A DNA stretch of 64,000 nucleotides. Source: Furcasterigmium furcatum (Eukaryota; Ascomycota; Sordariomycetes; Glomerellales; Plectosphaerellaceae). The DNA lies in contig BCIA01000005.1 of assembly GCA_001599815.1 (NCBI GenBank), forward strand, positions 2,984,472 through 3,048,471, written 5' to 3'. Position numbers and translations under genes: made by a program. Position 1 is the stretch's first letter. Every line of letters begins with the position of its first letter. Below, one piece after another: positions 43,062 through 54,773 of the stretch. The notes beneath the pieces were generated by a model, which worked only from the letters and a program-made list of their open reading frames with translations, had not been told where the DNA came from and searched no databases.

Positions 43062-44480
43062 TCAGGTCAGTCGCCGCCTATAGACGCCCATCATCCAGCT
43101 AGCTCTCAGCACGGCCAGGCCGACGGCCATGCGGATGCTGTCGGACACGAGGCTCATCTTGGAACCGGCGACCTCGTGCCACTCGATGGGCACCTCGACG
43201 ACGTGGATGCCGGGGCTGGAGCCGATAACTCCGCCATCGGCGCCTAGGACGGGTGCGGGGGGTGCAGACTCGGCGAGGAGAAGCATCTCAATGTCGAAGA
43301 TCCAGCCCTCGACGTGCATGTAGGGGATGATGTGGGGGAGGGTGGCCCGGGTGAACAGCTTGAAGCCGCATTGTGTGTCTCGGAGGCGCGATGTGGCAGG
43401 CGGCGTGAGGATCATGAGGACTAGATGGAACGAGCGCATGAGGAAGTTGCGGAGAGCAGAGCGCTGGGGAGGCTGGTTAGCACTCAAGGTAACCGTGAGC
43501 CGCGGAACCTACACAGAGTCGGGACAAACCTTGACGACTGCTTCACTACCGACGAGATGCGCGCGGCTTCCGATGGCGACGCCCCGGTGCGAGCCGTCGA
43601 CGACCTCCTCGCATCCCTGGATCAGCCGTCCAAGATCATTGAACCTGGAGGCGCCGTCTGCGTCTGCGAAGAGAACGTACTCGCCGCGGGCGTGCCGCAT
43701 GCCGTGGGTGACGGCGCCGCCCTTGCCGCGGTTCTTCTCCAGCTTGACCACCCTCAAGATATCGTGAAGGCCCTTTTCCCTTGCGAACTTGAGGCAGACC
43801 TCGATGGTGCGGTCCTTGCTGCCGTCGTCGACCACGATGATCTCGTAGCCGGCGAGTGCTTCCGCGGGGGCGTTCTGGACATGCCGACGAGACGCCGTGG
43901 GGCCCTTCGCCTTCCCGGGCCCTACAACGGGCGCAGAGGTGCCTCGACCGATAGTCTCGTCGAGATATTGGACTGCTTCCTCGAGGGTGGGCAGGATGCG
44001 GTCCTCCTCATTGTAGGCTGGGAAGATGGCAGAGACGCGGACTTCGGCGGGCTCGATGCTGCCTGTGTCGGGGATGGCATCGGCGAGGCGGGGGTCGGCC
44101 AGGCGAGTGCGTGTCTCGGAGGCTTGACGTTCGGCAAGCCATCGATCGAACCAGCACGGGAGGGAGCCGGTCTTGGGGCTTTCGGATGTGGCGGATGATG
44201 TGAGGTAGGTCTTTTCGGAGGGGAAAGCGGCGCGGGGCTTCGGCGCGATGTAGTGGAGGAGTAGAAGGAGCTATATAATTATTCCGGTCAGCCTGAGCCA
44301 TGGCAGGACCGGGGATGATTGATTGTCTTCCAGAAAGACATCGCGAACACGTGCGGGGATGGCGGGGATGGTGGTGTAGTGGTGACCTACCGACGTGTGG
44401 GCCACGACAAGCAAGAAGACGAAGAGGCCGACCCGGACAGGCCAAGTAGTGCCGGCAAGCAGGTCCAAGAGGCCGTCCAT
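43062..44480 (-). CDS. alg5: Alg5, dolichyl-phosphate beta-glucosyltransferase
   Basis: Three exons: 44480-44391, 44270-43530 and 43463-43062, with introns GTAGGT..TAG and GTTTGT..CAG; 410 residues. An N-terminal membrane helix (VRVGLFVFLLVVAHTSLLLLLHY, split by the first intron) precedes a GT-A fold of glycosyltransferase family 2: VSAIFPAYNEEDRI, EIIVVDDGSKDRT, KNRGKGGAVTHGM, the metal-binding LFADADGASRF, and SRLRDTQCGFKLFTR with HVEGWIFDIEML. Established role: transfers glucose from UDP-Glc to dolichyl phosphate on the cytosolic ER face, making the donor for N-glycan glucosylation. An insertion (TSAPVVGPGKAKGPTA) makes it longer than the yeast enzyme (334). Confidence 0.93.
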
Positions 44481-47103
44481 GGTCGCGCGCACCTCAGAAA
44501 GGTGTGGTATATATGCGCGTGGTGCTGTGGACGGTCAATTGGGTGAAGCGTGCATGAGCTTCGGCGTCAGCTGAGGAGATGTGTTCGTTTGCGACTCTGT
44601 GGCCGAGTTGGGGAAGTTTGGAGCTAGCAGGCCGATCTACGTCAGGGGCAGGCTCGACGTTGGAGCTTGGCGCCGACTTTCGGGGTCCTCCCGTTGGTGG
44701 CGCGCAAGGCTAACCAACCATGAGGTGTGATTGAACGGTGAATCGATGAAGGCTCGATGCTTGTCATTGGTGGCAGCCTTGCATTAGCGTGGTCTTCCCG
44801 TCGTTTCTGGGTGCGTGGCAGCCCGTTTTTGCAAGGGTCCGGCCGGCGCAAGTTCTCGCGGGACCCATTCCGCTTCGGGAATCCACGTTGCCTGCCTCTT
44901 GACCTGAACCTGAATTCTAGTCGCCCCCAAGACAGCCCGAGGGACTGTTCAGGTCCATGGCAGCCCTGCAGATTCAGGTCCGTCAACTTGTGCGACCTCG
45001 GACGCTCTAAGACTATTCTTACCTGGGTAAGGAGTACCCGCCCACCTTGCGAACTATCGTCTCGATGGGTACGGTATAGCGTTGATTTCTTTTCCCCTCC
45101 ATCACTTAGGTGAAACTTAGTTCTTTGGAATTCAAGTAAAACACTGCAAAGCGCCCGACTTCCCAACCTCAACCGGTGGATTCTGGCCGCTGTTGCCGGC
45201 CGGATCTTTCTCTCGTCGCACGCACAAGACAAGCTGAAGCCCAGACCGGCCTGCCAAGCAGCACCAGCAGAAACACCGTTCCATCCCGTCTCGTTAAGGC
45301 AGATCAGTGTCCTCGCCAAGTGCGTCTGGGCACAGACAGGAGTCACGCGGCGATGCCTTCCTCGCAATGGATCCCTCTGTCGGGCTGCGTCCGCGTGTGG
45401 TCCATCCCCTTCGCGAAGCGAGATGCGATGTCTTCTTTCGGTCACACACCCTCGCCATCTATCTTCACTTCTAAACAGTCGTCACAACCACCCCTTCTGC
45501 CGCCACCTTGATCCGGCCAAGATGACCCGGTCAGGGCATCAGATCAGGCACGCATGGCCCGAGTCACGGCATGCTTGATTGGGACTCTGATCCCACGTTG
45601 CGCGCAGCACGTTCCCCCATGCACGCACGTATCAATATAATCCCTGCCCGGCATGCTCAGCCGCTCCCAACGGCAACCGCCAGGCCTGCTGGGAAAACAT
45701 CCGAACACACACCTCGAGCAAAGACCCGCAGAGCCCATGCACGCCGACGTTCTCAACTGTCAGCCCGCAGCTTGCTCCCCTCCCCCCCGGTGAGCTGAGA
45801 CCCGCGGCGAACCACACGCCTTCTTTCCATCTTTTAGCGACGCCCTCGGGCTGTAGGGAGCCAGGATGCAAGAAACGTGCATCGTGTGCGTGCCACTAGG
45901 TATGCGCTGGCATCGGAGGAAAGTTCAAGGCCACAAGCCCGCACACGCCCATGTCGCCTCGGTCACGAATTATCCCCTGCTATTTGAGCGATTATGATGG
46001 TTACCATCGATTATCTTATCTTGGCTGACGAGCTCCTGATGGGATCTTGCCGGTTGACCGCTGTCCAACAAAGTCTCACATCCGATCCCCCATGTCAGAC
46101 GTACATACATTGGGACTTACTCGGACTATGAGTGAATCACTGATTGACCTCTTCAATCGGGAAACTTTGCCAACTACGCCACCCCTCTTACGCAACCAGA
46201 TGCAATAACCATGTGGACCATGCGATAGTGACAGCCTGGAACCTGATGCCACCGCAATGTGAGCCTACCTGCGCTCTGCACTGTCAGCGTCACCGGCGGA
46301 ATCAATTCGTCAGTCCTCCCGGCGCCCGCCCAGGGCTGAACCTTCTGCCTGGTCCCAAACCAGCGCCATTCTACGCCATGGCCCCCAGCCTGACCAACTC
46401 GCCGTCCACGCTGCTCCAGGGCTTGACAAGGCGCTGATATGCATTGGCCTGGACATGCAATGCCCCCCACCGATGGCGTGTTCTGACGCATGCACATACG
46501 GAGGAAACTCCAAGGATCCGGACGTGGTCGGTCAAAGAAGCAGGCCTCCCGTCGCAAAACGCGGTGAAACGATTTGGATAGCTTTCTTTTCTGGCTCATG
46601 TCTTAGGTATCCTGCTGGGCCTCGTGTTGCTTTTCCCGCCCTCCTGCTCACTCCTCCAGGCAGCGAGCGGTGAACAGCTGCCGACATACCGGTGGCGGCA
46701 GCTTTCCGCGAACATCCTGAGGACCCCGAGAACGTGGCGATGCACTGCAATGCATGTGTGTGCTCGTGGGTGCGGGCCCTTCTAGTCCCATAACACCTAC
46801 GCGAGTTTCTGGGGAAACTGAAATCCCGAAATCCAGCCCAAGAAACGCCATTGATCTAAAACTTGAAGCCTCAAAGTCCCATGTCGTGATAACGTCCGTT
46901 CCTTCGAATCAATATGCGAGAAGAACAGCGATGTAATAAGAAAAACCAAAAGAGAATAAGCTGTTCATATGTGGTTGATTAGAGCGGCCGAAGATATCCG
47001 ATGCCGAGGAGGTATGTGCTGTGAGAGTAGAGCAGGCCAGAGAGCGGCCTGGGTAGATGGATGGCGAGGTATCTTGATGATTGATGATGGCCGCAGTGTG
47101 TCC
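44481..47103. other. Gene-free stretch (2.6 kb)
   Basis: It contains the alg5 promoter and the 3' flank of the next minus-strand gene. The longest frame (45445-44642, minus) starts at GTG, has its first ATG only near its end and no domain. No convincing gene. Confidence 0.55.
44508..44513 (-). promoter_or_regulatory. TATA-like motif close to the alg5 start
   Basis: TATATA reads on the minus strand about 28 nt before the ATG. If used, the leader would be extremely short, so it may not be the functional promoter element. Confidence 0.25.
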
Positions 47104-48548
47104 TTATACGGCCACGGCAGAGTTGCCCCGAGACGACCAGCGGCTCTTCTTGGTGAGCTTGGCCCCGCCAGGAGGCTGCTTGGAGAGACGTTTGCTCTTG
47201 GTCGGCGCCGGCGCCGGCTCGGGCACTACGTCGGCCGTCTCGCGCACGGGGGGCGCCGTCGTGTAAGCGGAAGCTTCTGCCGAGACAGAAGGATACTCGA
47301 TGTGAGAGTCGATGGTCTCCAGCTCGGTAAAGCGGGTCACCTTGGCCTTGGAGACGCGACGCTCTTTGTTCGATCTGGTAGGAGAGACTTCGGCAGCCTC
47401 CACGGCGGGGGTTTGCGCGGTGGCAGGTTCCCAGGTAGGCTCCTCTTGGGGCGCTGCCGCAGGCGTGGGCGGAGCTGAGATGGAGACGGAAGACTTGGTT
47501 GACATCGGTGCCGAATTGGCCGCTGATGATGGGGCGGTCGAATTAGTGCCAAAGTTGAAGGAGGCGAGAGAGACGTGTGCCGTGGACAGGCTCTGCTGGC
47601 TAGAGGTTGAGGCCGCGGAGGAGGCAGCGGCAGGGTTGTCGAGTCCGAGTCCACCAGAGAGCTGCACAGGAGGCAGCGGCGCCACGGCGGGAAGAGGCCC
47701 GTAGCCGCGTGTCATCATGGCGGCTGGCGGCCTGCGATCAAACGACGATGCTGCCGCCGCCCGGGCCAACACGGCAGGGTCGCCGCCTCGCTCGGACGCA
47801 TCCGAGGCCCTGCGGGAGCTAGGATGAAGGCGGTGGGCCATGGGACGGCTTGCCGCCGTCTGGTGCAGAGGAGACATGCCCACGGACTGAGGCATGGTGC
47901 TGTGGCGGTGGAAGCTCGGTCGGATCTCAAGGTCATCTTGAGAGCTGGAGGAGTCACCAGAGCTGCCGAGAGGAGAGCCTGAATAGAGGCACGGGGTCAG
48001 CTATTGGGCCATGCTGCGGGGCCATCGCGGCCGATGCTCAACTCACCTTTGCTGGACGCTGAGCTCTGTCTGCCAGACTCGGACGGGGGAAGCTTCTCAG
48101 CCTCCTTGCCCTTGATCGACGGGGCCACCCCGTCAGGCATGGAGTACATCAGCTCAATTCCCCGATCCCAAGGCGGCATGGGAGGAACACCGCTGTAGCT
48201 GTATGCTCGCGGCATGTTGCCCGCAGGGTTCGCATGCATGGACGGGTAGCTGACGTAGGACAGAGAGCTGGCCACGCGAGGGATGCCCGTGACGCTGGGA
48301 GGACCAGGCATCCTCATGTCCCTGCCGCTAGCAGCCATTGCGCTCCGGCGGCGGTTCTGCTCGACAATCTTGTCCCTGTCGTCGTTCTTCCAGCTCGGGG
48401 GAGCGCCGCTCAAGGCGTCGATGGCGGCATGGGTGGGAACATGGCGATAGGGCGCGCTCTCGGCTTCTTTCCTGGCCCTGTCTGCCTCCTTCTGCTGATG
48501 CTCCTTGGCCGACTGGCGGGACCTCCTGATCTTAGAGAAAACGGACAT
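47104..48548 (-). CDS. Uncharacterised low-complexity fungal protein
   Basis: Two exons, 48548-48047 and 47978-47104; the intron is 68 nt (GTGAGT..CAG); 458 residues. The N-terminus is charged and helical (SVFSKIRRSRQSAKEHQQKEADRARKEAE), followed by a short ordered-looking block (YRHVPTHAAIDALSGAPPSWKNDDRDKIVEQNRRRSAM). The rest is Ser/Pro/Ala-rich and probably disordered, ending in a basic Lys/Ser tail (KSKRLSKQPPGGAKLTKKSRW). No enzyme or membrane signature is seen. Many Ser/Thr-Pro sites could be phosphorylated. I do not recognise the family. The start is the first ATG of the frame. Confidence 0.65.
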
Positions 48549-50572
48549 GATGGCGGCGGCGAGAAACAGGACGAGCGTACCAACTGGACCTCAGCACAAG
48601 GTCCGACTGAGGGGTTGGCAGCGAGTCCGAGACGTATGTATGCGTCCGGACAGGTCGGGATTGAAAAAGTGGTGAGATGAGGCGAGGTGACCACGCGAAC
48701 CTGACCAGACTAGGAAGGCGCGCAACAAGACAGGCCGGGTAGATACCCCGGACGCACCAGATGCCTGGGTTTCGTGAGGGGTCGTGGTATGGTGGCGCAG
48801 ATTAGCCCAGGCCAAATGAAATGGGTGCTGCTGTCTGGGCGACGTGTCTGAAATGAGTAGGTCCCAAGGATTCTGAAGCCGCCGGCCGATTTTCTGGAGA
48901 AGAATGACGGGAGAGGCCCCTGGATCGTAGGTAAGCCCGGAGAAACCTGCACTAAAGACCCCGGTTTGTCAGGAACGCGAGCTGGAGGGTGGTTTGTCTT
49001 GGTGGTGGTGATCGGCGTTCGGTTGACACCGAAGGGCTGGCTTGCTGGCTGGCCTGGCCTGGCGGGACTTCTCCTCGAGGGAATTGGGCGCGCGAAACAC
49101 GAGTTCAGCCAATGAGTTGATCTGCTGGACGCCCGGGATGAGGTGATCTCTGTCCGGGCAAAGAAGCCGCGACGCCTCCGAGTCAATCGACACAGAGGCT
49201 TGTGAAGAAATATGAGGTTCAGCGCCAACCGGGGCGGGAGGCGGCTGCCGGAATGGGACAGGCGTGGAAGGCGTGGAAGGCTTCTGGGCAGCTCTCGGGC
49301 CACAGGAGGCAGGGAAGAGGGTGGCAATCAGATGTGAGTGCTGGTCCAGCAGGCGTAAGAGGGTTGTTTGCCAGTGCAGCTCCAGCACTCATCAGTGTCC
49401 TCGTGGAAGAGTGTTGAGAGGGATGAGCAGCGGAACCATCTGCTTCCCAGACCGCACAGCTGAAGCTGGGTATCCTCGTCTCCTTTTAAGGCGAGGGCGT
49501 GTGGACCAGGCTGCAGGCGTGTGGGTGTGTGGATTAACAGATAGGGAGGGTGGGCGTTCTCAGAATGCCCGTGTGCAGCCCTGGGATTGTTGCTGGTGGG
49601 TGGGTGGCTTTCCAATGTACTTATGCCCCCTTGGCATGGGTCGGGCTGGGCTGGAGTTGCCCCTGCTGCTGCAGACACGGTCTGGGATCTCCTCGACTCC
49701 TCTATCATGGCCCTGGCAACCTGGCCTGGCAACAAACGAGACTCGGGCTTGGGCTAGTAGTGTTGGCAATCGGGATCAAAGACCCCACGTTCGGCTACCG
49801 GCGTCGAAACTCGCGCGGGACGTTGGGACCTGCTAGCGAGTGCTGGCGCCGCCTTTCCGGAATCCCGAATCGAAAGACAATGGATGCCCCGAGGAAACAT
49901 GCAAGCTCTTCTGGCGTAGCGTTGGGAAGCGCCTCGTGTCTGCAGTCAGCGGTGTCTCGCCGGCCGGATAGACAATGACCCAAGCCAACCACCACGGAGA
50001 CAAAGTCCCCCCCTGTCCCCAGCGAGACAAACAACCCGTCTAGTGCTGGAAGGTCCTCTTATCAGCCTTCCCTGAGACGAGTGGTGAACTTGTCTGTCCG
50101 TTCGTCGCAGCGGACTGTTTGACATTCGACCTGGTCCAAGGGGCCCCTCCTCCTCCCATGCCCAAGATCGAGCCTCGTATTCCATTCCAGGAACGGGACG
50201 GGTAGTGCTGAGGATCCCTGTAGGGATGCGTCGTCCACGTCGATAGCGTGGCGGCGTGGCGGGCCAGCGAAGTGACCTCACAGGGCGACTGGGACAAGTC
50301 CAATGCGATAGTGATGGTGCCAGACTGCTAGGACCTTCGCTCCCCGTTCCAGCCGCAGCGGATCACCACCGTCCGCTTTCAGGGGAGGACCTGGTCCACG
50401 CCAAACATCGCGCACGACGGCGGGAACTTAAGACGCAAGCCCCCGGGTCAACGGTCGCTGGCCTCGATGTGCCGTGTCTCACGTAGAGCGAAAATCTGTT
50501 TGATGATGGGAGGCAGAGGAGAATGTTTCCTCTTATTAGCCGTACCGAGTGATCGGGAGATGTGCCATAGTT

Positions 50573-50582
50573 TACCTAGGTA
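50573..50582. repeat. Palindrome TACCTAGGTA
   Basis: Perfect 10-bp palindrome. A longer version occurs at 34292-34305 and an imperfect one at 21311. Confidence 0.6.
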
Positions 50583-51340
50583 GGCAGAGCATCCGAGTCA
50601 TTGGTTCGGGCTTGTACTTTCGCTGTACACATGCTTAGTTACCGACTTCAGCTTGGACGGCGAAGCCACCTGCACGACCTCCCCATCGGGCCCATTCCTG
50701 CGCTCGTGTTGCAGGCGGTGATACATACATGCGGTAGGTACGTATGTAGGTACTTGTTTGTACTGGAGCCGATAAGCAGGTCGAGACAAGGGCTCGGCCC
50801 CGGACCCGACGGTCTTGTGCCAAGTCGGGAGGATCAAAAACCAGGAAGCAGACAAAGTGATCAAATATCCGAGACGCTGGCATCCAAACGGCGTGATCTT
50901 CCACGGGCTCGTGCAACGCTTCGAGCACCCCGAGTTTGTCTCAGTGCCTGATCTCAGGCGAGGCTGTGGTGGGAGATTGGACGCCGCCGGGATGCCATTC
51001 CATCCATCTGGCTTGTGCCGGTCCGAGAGCTCGTATGCCTCTTATGCACAACGATAAGGCCGAGATGTCAGACAGGGAAGGGCGTGATTGCTGCTGCAAG
51101 GATCTTGAGCGATCTTATCAACGGCGAGCGATATGGCATTTGTCGTAGTTGTCCCGACCATTGCCTCGATCGCCGGCCAAGCCGGAGGTTTCTGCGGCTC
51201 CGAAATCCAGTGGCGCTCTGATGAATCCTCACGGGCGAGCTCAGTCGCGACTTATTGGCTCCTCGTCCCGAAGATAGGGACATCCACCAGGCTGCATACG
51301 CATCTCTGGACATGAGAAGTCAGGGCCCATAGAGACTCGA

Positions 51341-51609
51341 CTGATCCGTGCTGAATAGGTAAATAAGAGATGCATCCAATGTCTCAGAGGGCGCCATCTC
51401 GCGCAGGCATTCCAAGGGCGCCATCTCGTGTGACGTCTCGAGAGTAAGTCTCGAGGGATAGCTAGTATGAGGTGACCAGAAGTTGTATTTCCCGATGTGC
51501 TCCCGACAGTGAGTGACTCGGAAGATAGTAAACGTCCCGTATACCGGGCAGGTCGTCGTGTTAAAGGTCCGGCGATGGGCGCCCTGAACTAGCCTGATCC
51601 GTGCTGAAT
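51341..51609. repeat. Short direct repeats (16-mer and 13-mer)
   Basis: CTGATCCGTGCTGAAT occurs at 51341-51356 and 51594-51609. GGGCGCCATCTCG occurs at 51389-51401 and 51416-51428. They lie in a gene-free stretch and may be remnants of an old duplication or element. Confidence 0.6.
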
Positions 51610-53022
51610 GCAACAATGGAGAATTTGCGGGGAAGAAACCCATCAACGTGAAGGAACGGCGGGTTGTCTCACACCTGACGATGTCAAGGTTCGAGATGCA
51701 CGTGGTCTCCCGGTTGAGATTGCCAGCCAGTGCCAATGCCGGGGCATAGGGCGTGGAGGATGAACCCCGACCTGGCATGCTTGACGATCAAACGAGAATG
51801 GGAAGCTTCATGACGGAGATCCGCATCGTGAGGGCGGCGATCAAGGTTGAAACATGCGAAGTGATGGGTAGAGATTCATTTGCAAGCCAAGGAGCTCTGA
51901 CGTTCTGAGATATGGAAGGCCCTCGTAGCCCACCTTTCATCCTAAATTAACGAGGAATGTAGGTCGGTGATGCAGGCAGGCAGCACGCTAGCACCCGAAG
52001 CTTAAGCTTTTCTTCCTCGCGCTGGGGCGCCCTGCCCCTGTCGTCAACACCGGCCCAGGAACCCCCAACCCAAGCACACAGGCGCCAGGCGCCAGGCCCG
52101 ACGGGACTGGAAGTCAGAAGGCAGGCACGTATCAGGCGCCTATCCCGAATCGGACATTCGACGATCAAGGTGGAACGACCAAGGGACTGCCGATTGGCTA
52201 TCCGCATCTCCAAACCGCTCTGGCTGACGTAGCGGCACCTGCTGGCAGTTGCTGAACATCTGTCGGCAAAGATTTTGATGGGCGGCGACAGCGCAGCACG
52301 GGCCACTTGCTGCCGGGGGGACCCGCTTGGGGAACTTGAGAACCGGCCGATCACGCGCATTCGCCCACCACCCGCCTGCAAGTCCTGGACAGCCTCAACT
52401 TCTTCCTGGTCACATCCCCCGTCTTTCCCCCCATCGACGCCCAAGTCTTGCGCCTGCGCTAGCATCTCCCATCAGAACACACGAGCACCCGGCATTTCGG
52501 CCCAGCCTCGCGATCATCTCCCGCATCGATATCGCCATCCTCCTGCGCGACTTGTCCCTCGCTATCTATTGCGTCGGGCGACCCGGGCGACCGCTGGGCC
52601 TCTCTCCCTCTGCGTTTCGTTATCTTCCAATCCCCATCCCCGGTAATTGCGCGACCGACCGACCGGCCGACCGACTGCTTCCTCGCCACCGGTTTTCATG
52701 GCGATCTGACCCAAGAGTCTCTCGCCCCCCCTCCTCAACCGCACATCATTCCATCCGCGACCGCGACGACGTCACACTGAAATAGGCATCTTCCCAGGCG
52801 CCTCAGCCGCCTTCTCGCGATCCTCACCTCCTCTTGCTCGTCGTCGCCTCGTCCATCCTCCGCCAATTCGCGCCTGTCATCGGCGCGACTGCTTGGAAAG
52901 TGGCGCTCACTATACTTAGCCAGAGCGACTCCGAACTCTCCCTGCAACAACATCTCGATCTCGCTCCGGATATCGTCAACTTCCCACCCCGGCCTGCGAC
53001 CGAGGGGGACGCTCAACCCTCG

Positions 53023-54742
53023 ATGATGGCACAGCCCGTGCCTCATCAGACGACGGACAAAAAGCGCGTCAAGGTCTACGAGCTGCGCAACAATGACTGG
53101 TACGATAGAGGAACCGGATTCTGCACGGCTGCTTTCCTTCAGGTACGTAATTCTGCCCCTGGCTTGAACTCCTGCCCTTGCACCTCCATCCGCGCCCAGA
53201 TCGCGCGACTGCCAGCCCCCGCCCTTCTCTCCCTCTCCCCCCCTCTCTCTCTCTGGCCAGCATATGAGTTTGGACTAACAATCCTCTCTTACGTTCCGCA
53301 GCATTTGGAAGATGGCCAGCCTCGTGACCCGCGAGTCTGGGTAGAAGCCGAAGACCCGCCCAACCGTTTACTTCTCGAGACCAAGGTGGCCAAGGAGGAT
53401 ACCTTCCAGAAGCAACAAGGCATGTGGCACTCCCTGTTGCATAGACCCCGCCACATTCATAACCTAACGGTTGCTCCAAACAGAAACATTGATAGTATGG
53501 ACCGATGTCAGCAGCGGCATTGACATGGCCCTCTCCTTCCAGGAAGCAGAGGGCTGTCTGTTGATTTGGTGCGTTCCGAGAATCAATCTTCCACCCATCC
53601 AAACGTTCCATCGTACTGACATGTGTCGCTCGAACAGGAAGTTCATCAGCAGCATCCAAACGACATTTCAAGGCCCAATGCCCGCACCAGGTATTATCAA
53701 TGGCGGTCGCAGCAGGGATCGAGCTGACCTTTACGAAGCTGAAGACAGCCTATCCGATGATCTGGCCATGGACGTTCCGAACACCGTGAGCCTTCCCGCG
53801 GCCGAGCTCAGGAATCTGAACGAGATCGAGACGACAATGCGAATGATGAATCAGACCGCCAACGGCCGCGACGCACTTGCGAAGTTCATCATGGGCGAGG
53901 ATTATATCGGCAAGCTCATCCCACTCGTCGAAATGGCGGAGGACCTCGAGAGTCTCTCTGACCTGCATCGCCTATGCAACATTGTCAAAATTATCATTCT
54001 GCTCAACGACACGGGCATTATCGAGCATGCGGTATCCGACGAGTGCGTTCTCGGCGTCGTGGGCGCCCTCGAGTACGACCCCGACTTCCCGAGCCACAAG
54101 GCAAACCATCGCCACTGGCTTGATAACCAGGGCCGTTACAAGGAGGTCGTTCCCATCGAGGATGACGTGATCAGACGCAAAATCCACCAGACGTACCGAC
54201 TTCAATATCTCAAAGACGTCGTGCTGGCCAGGATCCTCGACGACCCTACCTTCTCCGTGCTTAACTCGCTCATTTTCTTCAACCAAGTCGACATTGTGCA
54301 GCACTTGCAGGGAAACGCCAGTTTTCTGAATGAGTTGTTCGGTATTTTCAGAGCCGTTCAACCCGATCAGAGGAAGAAGAAGGACGCTGTCCTCTTCATC
54401 CAGCAGTGCTGCGCGATCGCGAAGAACCTCCAACCTCCGGCGCGCCAGACCCTGTACAACAACTTCATCGCACACGGCCTTCTTCAAGTGATCAACTTTG
54501 GCCTGCGGCATGGCGATGTGGCGGTTCGCGTTGGCGCAACGGACATACTCGTTTCACTTATCGACCACGATCCTCACATGATTCGACAGACGCTCTACCG
54601 ACAGATCCAAGACGGACACCCGCTCTTGACGGATTCTTTGGTGGATCTGTTGTTGGTGGAGGCGGACCTTGGTGTTCGATCCCAGATCTCAGACGCCTTG
54701 AGGGTCTTGCTGGACCAAGGTCCACCAGTACCACAGCAACAA

Positions 54743-54773
<31 letters not shown>

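Larger units (their letters stand above)
48549..53022. other. Long gene-free stretch (4.5 kb)
   Basis: Divergent upstream regions of the low-complexity gene and psy2. Open frames are short and overlap on both strands without domains. Features noticed: TACCTAGGTA at 50573-50582, a repeated 13-mer at 51389 and 51416, a repeated 16-mer at 51341 and 51594, and a CT-rich leader before psy2 (52400-53000). A non-coding RNA or an unrecognised small secreted protein cannot be excluded. Confidence 0.5.

Noticed and set aside
44642..45445. 267-residue open frame, minus strand
   Set aside because: It starts at GTG, its first ATG is near the end, and it has no domain and a composition of mixed Arg/Ser/Gly like other random frames in GC-rich DNA.
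48969..49836. Overlapping frames of 135-205 residues on both strands
   Set aside because: No ATG context, domain or signal peptide; frames overlap each other on both strands, typical of non-coding GC-rich DNA.
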